The notes under the pieces: generated by a model
Told to the model about the DNA's origin: nothing
Database searches by the model: none
What the model saw: the letters and a program-made list of their open reading frames with translations, nothing else
Program-made: the position numbers and the translations under genes
NCBI GenBank assembly: GCA_030762175.1
Contig: CM060831.1
Coordinates: forward strand, 136,026,001-136,090,000
DNA length: 64,000 nt
Source of the DNA: Metallyticus violacea
Taxonomy: Eukaryota; Arthropoda; Insecta; Mantodea; Metallyticidae
Reading direction: 5' to 3'
Shown here: piece after piece, positions 31,518-41,324 of the stretch
Position numbering within the stretch: the first letter of the stretch is position 1
How the letters are laid out: the number at the start of each line of letters is the position of its first letter

Positions 31518-32619
31518 TACATCAAAACAGAATGCGACAAGTGTGTAGGAAATTTGTAGACAGATTCCTTGGCATTCTACAGTTAGAAACCAATAGATTT
31601 AAACCAATGGGATCGCTGAATTCTAAAAGTCATAGACCTAAACGTAGGGTCGTAACAAAAGAAAAGCTGGATGATATAGGGGCATCACTTGAACATTCTC
31701 CTAATAGTTACGTCGAGTATAGACGTTTCATAAACTTCAGTCCATACGGCTACTAAATTTTAAAATTGAAATCTTACAAAGCTATCTACTATAGTCCAAG
31801 AATTGCAGCCGCATGACAACGAAAGTGGAATGAATTCTGTAATTTGACTTTACAGAACATTCATGACAGTATTGTTGATCCACATTTAATAATTTTCTCC
31901 TACGAAGCATGGTTTCATTTATGTAGTTACGAATGTTCGCAGAACAACAGATTCTGGAGCATAGAAAATTCATGAAACTCCTCTGGTAGAGAAAAACTTG
32001 GTGTGTGGTGTGCCATAGAAGCAAATCGAAAACAGTACCTACATTTTTTAGGACACTGTAAATTCGGAGAGATATCCTATGCAAATAATCTCACAATTAC
32101 CTGATCATGAGAGACAATATGCATATTTTCAACAAGATTCTGCCACAGCACATACTGCCCTTGATTCTTTGGAGGCTATAAGGGAGATTTTTGAAGACAG
32201 AATTGTTTCTAAAGGATCATGACCCACACTTTCCCCAGATCTTACCGCGTGCGATTATTATTTGTAAAAAATAGAGTCTATAGAAATAACCCACACGCTG
32301 GCGATGAAATAAAAGATAATACAAGAGCAGAAATTAGGATTACAAAAGAATTTTTTGGATGGGAATGTGTAAATGCCAAAGGACACCGCCTTGAGCAACT
32401 ACTGTAACAGGTTAGTGAAATAAAATGATGATTGTGTGCATGTCATAGGAAGTTAATGAAAGTTTATGAAAAGGACACTCGGGAAATAACGTATCTGGAA
32501 CGCCGCTGTTTACTTCGCACTCTACCGAATTCCTCCCGCCCGATTTCTTGGATCAAGTGTGACGCGAACTCTCTGTACATTCGTATTTGTTTACGTCGGG
32601 GTAGAAGAAACGGGGAAAA

Positions 32620-33566
32620 TAGTATAGTTATTAGTTCTGCCATTCTTTCGCTGTTGGCTTAATATAAAACAATTAGCTATTTAATTTTTTAAGCATTCCT
32701 GCGTATGCATAAACCTATTTAGACTTGATATATTCAAGTTGTCTGGCAGTTGCATATTGGTATGATTTTATTTTGAATTCAAGTATTCAGAGTTAGTTTA
32801 TGTGCCATTATATACTCGTATAGAATCAGGATTGCAAACATTTGCTTGCGACAGAAAAAAGAGTCAAGACAGGTTGTTTAAAATATTTCAGATACTTTTT
32901 TCTAAATACAAACTCCCCCGCAGCAGATTAAGTTTGTCCTAAGGTTTTGAAGTGTTTGCTCCGAATAGAGCAGTAAATAAATGTATTTGCTCGGTCTGAA
33001 ATAAAACGTAGAAGGGTAGCTATTTATAAAGAGATCAGAGAGTGTTGAAATTTATTTAAAAACGATTTCGAAAATCTATGATGAAATACCACAAGGTGCT
33101 TTTGCCTGTGCTCGCGGTAATCCTTTGAAAGAAATTTATGGCGTATTAAAGTGGACGTCTTCGAAATTCTTAATGCTCAAGTCGTTATAACTCGTTCCCA
33201 GATATCATGCTTGCAAATGCTTCATGCTCCGCTAATAAATTCTTAAACTTCATGTAGTCCTGCAGGGCTATAAATAAAGCACACATTTATATGCAGTATC
33301 ACCCTTTAAAGCAGGCCCTCTCACTGCGGCGAGCATCCCAAAGTGCATGTAGGAATTTGTTGAGGCCACTAGCCTCCTGATGTCTTAATCTTTCCTGCTC
33401 TCCCCTCCCCTGCCTCCTTTTTTTGGGCAGTGAGGGGAATTTAGCTGTTCGCACTTCATGGTGTCGATAAGAGCTGTGAGCAGGATTATGGTTTAGAACA
33501 CGAGATAGCGTCAGAATGAGTCACGATGAAAACAAAGAAAGTTTGTTACACTATTTGAAATATATC
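32620..33566. other. Unrecognised sequence
   Basis: No supported gene or repeat partner was seen. Confidence 0.4.
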
Positions 33567-33903
33567 AAAAAACAAGCAAACACATGTCGGTCCTGGTGGT
33601 GTAGTGGTTACCATACTTGCCTCCTATACCCAAGATCGCGGGTTCGAACCCGGCCAGGATCAATGGATTTTTTTCGGGGCGTAAAAATCCTAAGTATGGC
33701 TTCCTTCGGAAGGGAAGTAAAGCCGTGGGTCCCATGTCGTACATTTACGGCACGAAAAAGAACCTCAAGCCTGAAAGAGAGGCCTCTGAGCAAAATTTGA
33801 CGGCCGTTTCACGCCCTGAGTTGAATGGGACGCTGATGACGTGAGCTGTTAAAGAGCGTCCATAAATAAATCAATCAAAAAAAAAAAAAAAACAAGCAAA
33901 CAC
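33567..33903 (+). mobile_element. SINE-A copy 3, best-preserved, with 17 bp target duplication
   Basis: The body occupies about 33584-33886. The flanks AAAAAACAAGCAAACAC (33567-33583 and 33887-33903) are identical, although the A-tail makes the exact right border ambiguous. The head has A box TGGTGTAGTGG (33597-33607) and perfect B box GGTTCGAACCC (33641-33651), spaced as in a tRNA gene. The body shares TTCCTTCGGAAGGGAAGTAA and GACGCTGATGACGTGAGCTG with the other copies. It is non-coding; the frames it creates on both strands are artefacts. Confidence 0.95.
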
Positions 33904-33904
33904 C

Positions 33905-34481
33905 TAACATTTAATGCATCTCAGGCACAATTAATAAAGAGATAAAAACATGTGAAAGAATGAACTGATAATTACTAGCGCAAAATAAAATTTACCTCTT
34001 TAGTAGGAAGTGTCAACATTCATAAATTTGACTATGCTGCAATAAAATTAAAAACTTCATTTTGAGGTGCATGCCTATAAGGGGAAGAGAGGGGATAGAG
34101 AGCTTATTAGTATTTTCTTAATTTCCCATGTTTTCTATTTTCTATTTCCGTTAAATTCACTGTATTCTTCCATTATTAACTTTAGTACACTCATCTTGTA
34201 TTGCTCAGTTCATTTTGTAAACCTTCTACATATCTGGTAAACATTTATTTCTCCTGTGCTAAATTAGAATCCCATTGCGTCTCCGTATTACACTATTTCC
34301 CGCCAGGGCGGCTCTGTACATCACTTTCAGAGTCTATAGAAAGGAACAATGGCATTTCTTCACTCCAATCTATAAAGCGAGGACTGAGAACGAAACTCGT
34401 TAACTTAAACCTTACTTAGGGATTACCTTTGAAGATTGAAACCTAGGTTAGGTTTGATTTTTACAAGGATCTTTGTAACGA
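33905..34481. other. Unrecognised sequence
   Basis: No supported gene. Near 34440 isolated TTAGG-like pentamers (AGGTTAGGTTTG) precede the array. Confidence 0.4.
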
Positions 34482-34533
34482 GTTAGGTAAGGTTAGGTTA
34501 GGTTAGGTTAGGTTAGGTTAGGTTAGGTTAGGT
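34482..34533 (+). repeat. Interstitial (TTAGG)n array
   Basis: About ten tandem TTAGG pentamers, nine of them uninterrupted, one preceding unit changed to TAAGG. TTAGG is the telomeric repeat of most insects. Unique-looking sequence continues on both sides, so this is interstitial and not a chromosome end. Confidence 0.95.
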
Positions 34534-34657
34534 GTTCGTTAAGTTTGCTATAACAAAACTGAATTAATCTATACTTGAGATGTATCGGATACAGTCATTC
34601 TTTTTCACTATTTCAACTTCTGCAGTTTAGTGCATTTCGTGCTGTTGGCAACGACAA

Positions 34658-34802
34658 TGACGTCACAACTATCACCACTCATATTTCCTTCCTTTGCCGA
34701 AATGAGCTATAAATGGAATATCTCTTTTGATGTTGCGCGAGTGAGTTAGTAACTTCCGACGAACTGTCATCCTTTCCTGCTGGCTTTTGCTACCACTTTA
34801 TG
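34658..34802 (+). promoter_or_regulatory. Candidate promoter with possible noncoding first exon
   Basis: A palindromic CRE-type TGACGTCA (34658-34665) is followed by a TATA box GCTATAAATGG (TATAAAT at 34708-34714). Some 25-35 bp further on is a purine-pyrimidine mixed region suited to initiation (about 34740), and a consensus splice donor GTAAGT begins at 34802. No ATG frame of note lies between, so it would be an untranslated first exon. This is motif-based inference. Confidence 0.3.
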
Positions 34803-34804
34803 TA

Positions 34805-35885
34805 AGTGTAAGTTTTTAGCCATTATTGGGCAATTAAAGAATGTTTATGGATTTTTTTTTAATTCCACTATTGTCATGTTACGCACATTTTTTTTCTCAA
34901 GAAATTTAATTTAAGAGGCAAATTCATTATCAATTATAGCAATTATTGTTAGTACATGCGTACAATGCATTTATTGTCTTGATATTTATAATATTAAATC
35001 AGTAATACTTTCAGTTAGAAGTCTGTGTTTAATTTTTTGATTGTGAAACGCGAGCAAGAACACAGTCGTCGAGAAATGCGGCGGTACTCAATGGCGGTTC
35101 TATTTAATCTGATTGGCATTGCAGCATGTAATTCTTGTCTCGTTTCGTGAAACTAATGACTGAACAGGCCACAAAGATGGAGCCAAGAAAGAAAGATTAA
35201 TTGAAAGAACTGACCTGAGGGCTTTGCATCATAAATATGAAGAGATATGATAAATTTTCAAATGTATGAACATTTTACGAATCTTTGAGTATAATTGCAA
35301 TTAAGGTCAAGGTGTAACTGTACTCACTGTATGCTCCCAAGAAGCAAGTACCGCAATGCACACGAAAGCTTGCACTACATGTGACCTGCTCACACAGCCA
35401 AAGAAGAATTAATTCCAATTAGACTCATATATGTAGGTACATGTTTCAATTGATGTGCCCTGTTATATTACGTAAATAAATAAAATATTGTATTTCTTAG
35501 AAGTCTTTAATATATTTTATAAATATCTGTTAAATTTACTGTCTCTTTTGTAAAAATTAAAATGCAATCATGGCGTTTTTCGAACGAATACAATTACAAA
35601 ATTCTATAAAACTTACTTTATAAACTCTTTGCTTTGCAATATTTGGATGCCTAATGATTTATATACAAATTCCCCAAACCATAACGTATGCAAATATATG
35701 TATAGTTTATGTGCCCTTACTGAGACTCGCGGTGTTCATTGGTGCGACAATGGCTATTGATATGCGGCTCTTAAATTGATTCCATTGTTTGTAATTATAA
35801 AGCATTTTTAGGGCTAGGGAAAATGATGGAACCGCGATAACAAATATCCTCGACGGCTGCTGCGATGTATAATATCATCCCCAAT
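34805..35885. other. Unrecognised AT-rich sequence
   Basis: No supported gene; possibly intron if the promoter above is real. Confidence 0.4.
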
Positions 35886-36146
35886 GACATTTGTGCCGCC
35901 TCGGGTGGCCGAGGTCGTTAATGCGCGGACTCGTTAGCGGGAGATCTGGGGTTCGATTCCCACCTGCACCGTTCTTCCTGAACGAGTTTTTTTTCAGGTT
36001 TTCCTCATGGAAAATGCTCGGGAGGTACCCTAAATTTAGGCCTGGTACGTTTTCTTCCTTAAAAAAAAATCCCAGTTTAACATTTCATCTCATGTGATGC
36101 CTGAGTAGTTGAAACGGGCGTTAAACCCTATAAAAAGACATTTGTG
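35886..36146 (+). mobile_element. SINE-B copy 2 with 10 bp target duplication
   Basis: The body 35896-36136 begins with a tRNA-Ser/Leu-like head: A-box TGGCCGAGGTC (35906-35916) and perfect B box GGTTCGATTCC (35950-35960). It continues with TTTTTTTTCAGGTTTTCCTC and ends GTTGAAACGGGCGTTAAACC. GACATTTGTG flanks it at 35886-35895 and 36137-36146. The 6.8 kb copy is a degraded relative. Confidence 0.9.
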
Positions 36147-36149
36147 ATT

Positions 36150-36454
36150 GTGGTTAACCTTTCTATATTCGAAAAGAAACAGTAAAACAAAATGTATTTT
36201 TTCTGCAAGCGCAATTGAAGACGTAAGATGGCTTTCGTTAATGCTAAACAGATACTTTTAAAGATTACTTTTCATTTGGAACAACATTACAAAAATATTA
36301 AAAGATAAACGTTTATAAATAAATATACTTTCTTTTGTACTATAATTTACTTATACAATAGAGGTGGTCAGCCATTGGAAGAAATTAGGATGTTTTATCA
36401 ACAAGCTTCAAGGATATATAATAATGAGAACAAAAATACACATATACATCTATA
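36150..36454. other. Unrecognised AT-rich sequence
   Basis: Nothing supported here. Confidence 0.4.
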
Positions 36455-36456
36455 TA

Positions 36457-36832
36457 GGGTGTAAAACTATGTTACAAGACTCGGTGGTAGAGATGGGTAC
36501 CGTGTGTTCATATGTTGTTAATAAACCCATGTCCATAGACGCGAGATCATCATCTAATAATTATTCAGTATTAAAAAATTATAGACATCAAATTAAATCC
36601 CCGTAAATATTAAACCCCTACCAAATATAACCGTTCCATTACTTACAGTATTTCTATTTTATGTTTTACTTCTTTCCTAGCTTTTGTGTTTCGCACTGCC
36701 TGCGTTCTCCTGCAAATGTTAAAGACTCTAGCACGTAAACAAAGCGTTTCTGGACATGTGTTTATTAACAACATATGATCTCATGGTACCCATATATCTA
36801 CCCCCTTTTAATATGTATTTTTTTACACCCGG
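36457..36832. mobile_element. MITE with about 90 bp inverted repeats
   Basis: The left arm starts GGGTGTAAAACTATG and includes GATGGGTACCGTGTG, TTCATATGTTGTTAATAAAC and CCATGTCCATAGACGC. The right arm, reverse-complemented, starts CCGGGTGTAAAAAAATA and includes TATGGGTACCATGAG, ATCATATGTTGTTAATAAAC and ACATGTCCAGAAACGC. TA flanks both ends (36455-36456 and 36833-36834). About 376 bp with no coding capacity; typical of a Tc1/mariner-type MITE. Confidence 0.8.
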
Positions 36833-36839
36833 TATGCTA

Positions 36840-38212
36840 TGATAAATGTAAAAAGTTTCCTTAGGTTGGCCAATCGATCAGATAAGACCACGCGGTCCAC
36901 ATCGAAGCGCCTGAGTTGAAAATAAAACATCTATTTCTCATGTCACTGTTTATTAACGAATTTGGAATAATACTGTTCAAAATATAATTAGAGTATTTAT
37001 TTTGGTCCTGCGTCCGCAACGGGGACAAGTTTACGTGTATCACCAGTCTGCATTGTCAATTTTTCCCATACTCCTACTTTAATGAATAGTATAATGTACA
37101 CAATATTAGTTATATTACATAACGAGCGCTAATCTATGTTATGGGAATTGTTCGAAGCAGCGTCTATTTCAAGTCATAAATTTCGGACATCTTAATGAAA
37201 TTCTCATTAACTTTGCTCCCGTAATTCTCTACAACATCGGAACTTTATTTTTTTCTTCGTTCTAGTAGTAACATACCAACACAACACACTACAGTAAATT
37301 TTCCTTAAATAACAGCGAAGATAGAAATAACATTGTATCGTAACAGAAAACTGCGGCTGCAGCCATCATGGTCTGTGATAAGAGACTGGCGTGTTTTTGG
37401 CCCAGTGCGTACGGGGCTTAGCTGCGGACGCAGGTTAAAAATAATTCTCTGTAGAATGCAAAAAAGCAAAACGAAAATAGTATAGAAACCGACTAAGCAA
37501 CTAAGGTCATCTGATGCACAGAAAGGGAACTGAAAACCATGTGACTAGTAACCTACATACGTCGCCATAAGAGCAATACTTTCTAAGTATAAATAAATAA
37601 ATAAATAATAAATAAAATATAAAGTTTAAATGGTTTTAAAAGATTAAGTATTATCTGTGTTGCTTGTAAGAGTATAAACTTTGAAGGTTATGCTTAAAGT
37701 ATATAATTTTCCTTTGTACTAATACAACTTTCGTTGTTGTGGTTTTTGCATTACAAATTGTATTCGTTCTTCTCTTTGAGGAGTGAGAGCTTTTCTTATT
37801 ATTTCAGTTTATATATATATATTTGCATTTTCCAGAAATGATGCTGTTGTCTATTATGGTAGCTATGGTACTTGATATTTGGTTTAATGAGCAGTAACTT
37901 AGATTAATATGAACTTAAAACGGTTAAAATCTTCCGGGCTTTTATCCTTGGTCCATGTTTTGATACACTACTATAACTTTCACCAACTCTGGCATTGATC
38001 ATCCTCCACTGATGATGCCAATCAATCGGAAGAGTTTAACTGTTTTAGTTATAACACCGGCCGTGAAAGCCTAAGAAGTATAATATAATATATGAACGTA
38101 TCTCAATAGACAGTTTAGTTCTGAAAATCAGAAATAACATCAGCAGTTGTGAAAAAAATAACAACGTAAAAAAAGGTTGTCAACTTTGTATTTACAGCGC
38201 ATGTGCCTGTCA
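36840..38212. other. Unrecognised sequence
   Basis: No supported gene or repeat partner. An A-rich TAAA-type tract lies at 37590-37618. Confidence 0.4.
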
Positions 38213-38569
38213 ACGGCTGGTGGAAAATAGCGAAAATACTTTCATGTCGCCGCGCCGTGTAATTATAGCCATTTCCCATATAACATGAAAGTACACGCTG
38301 ATCATTAAAAGTGCAGCGCTGATAAGATACACGTTAAACCGAATCCACATTTTCTCAGTAGGAGCAAATATAACTCGTGTCTGAATTTGATCCCTAGAGA
38401 ACTGCGTCACACCGAGAGAGCAAAATGTCATTCCCAGAAACTGGCGTTCATGTTGGACATAGAGAAACAAACATGAGATCAGTGAACCGAGATAGGACAA
38501 ACACACAGACGTGAAGGATCCCGAATGAGAAGATAAATGTTTTGTCGTGTCTATTATGACCACGCACAA
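38213..38569 (-). CDS. Hydrophobic open frame of 119 codons, unrecognised
   Basis: The minus-strand frame contains three hydrophobic stretches: VCLSYLGSLISCLFLYV at residues 22-38, FLGMTFCSLGV at about 44-54, and FNVYLISAALLMISVYFHVI at about 78-97, with polar loops holding RDQIQTR and TEKMW between. That layout could be part of a multi-pass membrane protein. There is no start context, no splice signal that I trust and no family that I recognise. It is the longest non-repeat frame in this part of the window, but a chance frame in AT-rich DNA is quite possible. Confidence 0.2.
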
Positions 38570-38574
38570 TGAGT

Positions 38575-41100
38575 AGCAATTTTAATGGTCAGCTGTGTAT
38601 AATTCTATTATTTATATTATTAATTATAATATATATTGAAAAGAGGTGTGATAATCCATGCACCTTGTGGAAGGAGGAACTTGAGCTAACTTCTAAAAGA
38701 AAAAAACTCTTGTACTCAAATAGGCATCTGATTTCGTTTCTCTTGAAAATCCGAATGCTTCAGAATTGGCGGGAAAGAAACTTTTGTACATATCGTCAGA
38801 TAATTCATGAAGTGAAACTATCGATTTTCTAATTGGTGACGTTTTAGATGAGTTAAAGGAAAAGAACATATTTACTATTCTTAGCCGCTATGCTTTTAGA
38901 ACACTTAAGTCAATTTTATTTCTTCTATTTTCAGTATTTAAACTCCTCTTTACTTCGTCGTTCTCAGCAATCTAGGCATTGGGTTTATTTCTAGGAGTGA
39001 ATTAACAATGTTTTACTCACTGTTACGAATTTTATTCATTCCAAAAGCATATTTAAATTAATGAGAATTAAAAGAAAATGCGTGCGCGTGTGGTAATATA
39101 TATTTATACATAGCTGAAATTATGACACTGTATCTATCTCTTGCATAAAATAAAACCTCTTGAGTTCTATCTCAGTAACAACCATCATTATTGTCATCGA
39201 TAACCAGACTCTAAGCAAAGATAAATGTACTTTTGTTTAAATATTATTCACTCGTGGAAATTATCGTTGAACTTTCAAACCCATGGATAAAATCCTACTT
39301 TCCTCTCTTGTTACACAAATAATTCTTTGGCTAAAAAGTGATTTAAGAAGAAGTAATTAAAATAGTGAAAAACTGAGGACATGGCCAGGGCTTAAATCCG
39401 GTTTGGTCACAACTGCTAATTTCTCCCATCACAGCCTCTGCTTCCTGGAGACTTTGAACATTATCAAGCTCCATTACAGCTTGGAAAAGCACATGTATGC
39501 TATAAAATAAAAGATTAAAAACTCTGAGTGTGAAGCTAAACTTTATGCCCATGATAACTCATACTTAGAAAAGTTCTCAGTAAGCATTTCTAGTTATCCA
39601 TACCTCCATACTCTTGAAAGGCCACAATGATTTCCCAGAGAGCTGAAAATAAATCCTGCTCTCGTTATTCACGTACAAACAAGTTCTGTTTTATTCTTCG
39701 AGTTACTGGGTCTGTAATTGAATTCTTTCTTACAAAAAGGAAGGACGAATCTTGAGGAACAGGAGAAGGGAAAAAGAACCCTGCGCCTTAGCTAACTGTG
39801 ATATACGAGCTTGGAAGAGTTCACCAAGGAAATAAGTAAGAACGTTGACGGATCTATGCTGCCGCCAGCTTTTTGCGAAACATTCGTATATGACATACTT
39901 GAGATCGGGACCTCAAACACTGCTATTGAAACTGAAAGATCATGTTGCGGTAAGACCGAGAACGTGTCAAGTTGACAGAGGAAAGTATAACCATGTTCAA
40001 AAAGAAGGGACCACCGCAATGAAATCTTCTGGATGTAACGTGGCCTCGGAAGAAACCACGCACTAAAGCATTGGCATTATCTCTAAGGTCTAAAGATTTC
40101 TAGAATTTTTTTGTTAAAGGAGTACTACGATGACACCTATAAATTTCGATATAAAAACAATATTTCCAAATTGATTCGTCAACATCATTCACGAATTTTA
40201 CTGCTACTGCAGATATATTCATTTACACTTTTAATGTGAAAGGGAAATAGAGAAGAGTGTTATTGGTCCTAGGATTAGCTTCTTTTAGCCTTGCTCCAGA
40301 GCTTGCCCTTTGTGTTGGCAGCCCTAGTGGGAACATCTCGGCTGAAATCGGTGAGACACCATGGTTGATGACGCACGGACGTAGACGCTGTTTCCATGTA
40401 GAGTACCCGGACCCTCTCTTAAGAATTTTAATTCCCCCACACTAGATGCCAGGACAGAACTCTTTCGAAGTTGCAAGTCACCGTCACACCGCACACACCA
40501 CCAGCTCACCTTGCTGGCACTTTCTACCCTGTAACAGAACCATATATATATATAAAATCTGTATACGCTACCCTGGTACCTGGTTTCCTAAACCAGGGCG
40601 TGTATATCAAATTTTCCATTTATTGTTATTATAACTATACAATTCAATAATATTTTAATACATTATTTTACAGATTTTCCTAATAACTGGATTAAAATCA
40701 TATAATAAAATAAAAAGAATAAACAAAAAAATAATGAATTAATTGAATCAAAATATAAATTTACTTAACTACTTCCCAAATTAATCTTCCAAAATCTACA
40801 AAACTACCAAATTAACAATTTAACAATATTACTGGGAGCCAGTAGGAATTATAGCTAGTAGCCAGCTATTCTATCCTTTAAATTTATTCCATAACTATAC
40901 AACTATACTATTACTAACCACTGGTTACCAGCGGTATGTAGTAGTATCCAGTACTCGGCAGAGATTCTCTTAAAATGGACATTATCCTTAATTGTTTCAA
41001 TTCTCCTTAATTTATTACAATTATAATAATATTCTTCTCTTTGACAACTTACTTCACTTAAAGTTCATTTATCATTATTAATCTTTCCTACTCATTTCAT
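38575..41100. other. Unrecognised sequence with one short dispersed repeat
   Basis: No supported gene. The block at 40466-40540 (GCAAGTCACCGTCACACCGC, then CCAGCTCACCTTGCTGGCAC) has relatives at 44893-44960 and 53780-53815, so it is a small repeat of unknown type. A minus-strand frame near 39380-39480 reads MELDNVQSLQEAEAVMGEIS but has no donor site or recognised family. Confidence 0.45.
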
Positions 41101-41109
41101 TTATTTGTC

Positions 41110-41320
41110 CCAACACGATGTGAAATGGGAGAGCGGAACATTCTGGAAAGGAAAGTTCCATCCCAGCATTCACTTGAACGGTAAGAGGAAATCACAAAAC
41201 TCCAAATTTACGATTGGCCGATTCTAAAGGATTTGAACCCGGCAATGCAACAATTGGTTAGCCAGCCCTTGGAGAGGCGATAAAGTGGAAGGGGTAATAG
41301 AACCGGTTAGAAACAAGGAA
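41110..41320 (-). mobile_element. tRNA-derived SINE-like repeat (SINE-F)
   Basis: On the minus strand a tRNA-like head has GGCTGGCTAACCAATTG and a perfect B box GGTTCAAATCC (rc of 41231-41241), then a body containing GGAACTTTCCTTTCC and CTCCCATTTCACATC and an AATAAATG tail. Part of the body (GAAATGGGAGAG, GGAAAG) recurs at 53835-53865. The A box is weak and no target duplication was found. Confidence 0.4.
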
Positions 41321-41324
41321 GGCA

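Larger units (their letters stand above)
29631..32407 (+). pseudogene. DUF4817-type mariner-like transposase, interrupted by pogo
   Basis: The gene starts at 29631 (MLHEIFALQRLFVYDA), is cut at 29680, and continues in the same frame at 31520 (YIKTECDKCVGN). The remainder shifts frame repeatedly: KRRVVTKEKLDDIGASLEHS (31640-31700), IVDPHLIIFSYEAWFHLCSY, YFQQDSATAHTALDSLEAIR, IFEDRIVSKGS, LSPDLTACDYYLW, and the C-terminus AKGHRLEQLL at 32407. This is the domain order of DUF4817-containing insect transposases. The first catalytic Asp (normally SDEAWFHL) is Tyr; QQDS and ACDYY keep the other two. Many stops and frameshifts make it dead apart from the insertion. Confidence 0.85.
29354..32575 (+). 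mobile_element. DUF4817-type mariner-like element with 94 bp inverted repeats, carrying a nested pogo
   Basis: The first 94 bp (29354-29447, starting CGCAGAGTTCGAGTCACGCT) and last 94 bp (32482-32575, reverse complement starting CAGAGAGTTCGCGTCACACT) are inverted repeats of equal length. TA flanks both ends (29352-29353 and 32576-32577). Without the pogo insertion the element is about 1.38 kb, normal for this superfamily. The unoccupied paralogous site at 47901 confirms both borders. Confidence 0.85.
28925..32616 (+). repeat. Dispersed repeat R, copy 1, split by a DUF4817-type element
   Basis: The segment 28925-29353 aligns along its length with 47470-47902: shared blocks include GTGCAGCTCTTTTTT versus GAGCAGCTCTTTCCT, CATCCCTGAT, TAATACTGTAATA, TTTCAATGCAAAG and CGGAGCCATGCACCG. 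The match stops at TA (29352-29353) and resumes after the inserted element at 32576 (TACATTCGTATTTGTTTACG versus TACATTCATATTTGTATCCA). The identity of R is unknown; it has no frame and could be the 3' part of a larger element. Confidence 0.75.

Noticed and set aside
33587..33660. tRNA gene signal with perfect A and B boxes
   Set aside because: The cloverleaf does not close, the sequence continues into a SINE body with A-tail, and target duplications flank it. The same holds for the heads at 24.8 and 35.9 kb.
34482..34533. Chromosome end
   Set aside because: Only about ten TTAGG units are present and ordinary sequence continues on both sides for tens of kilobases.
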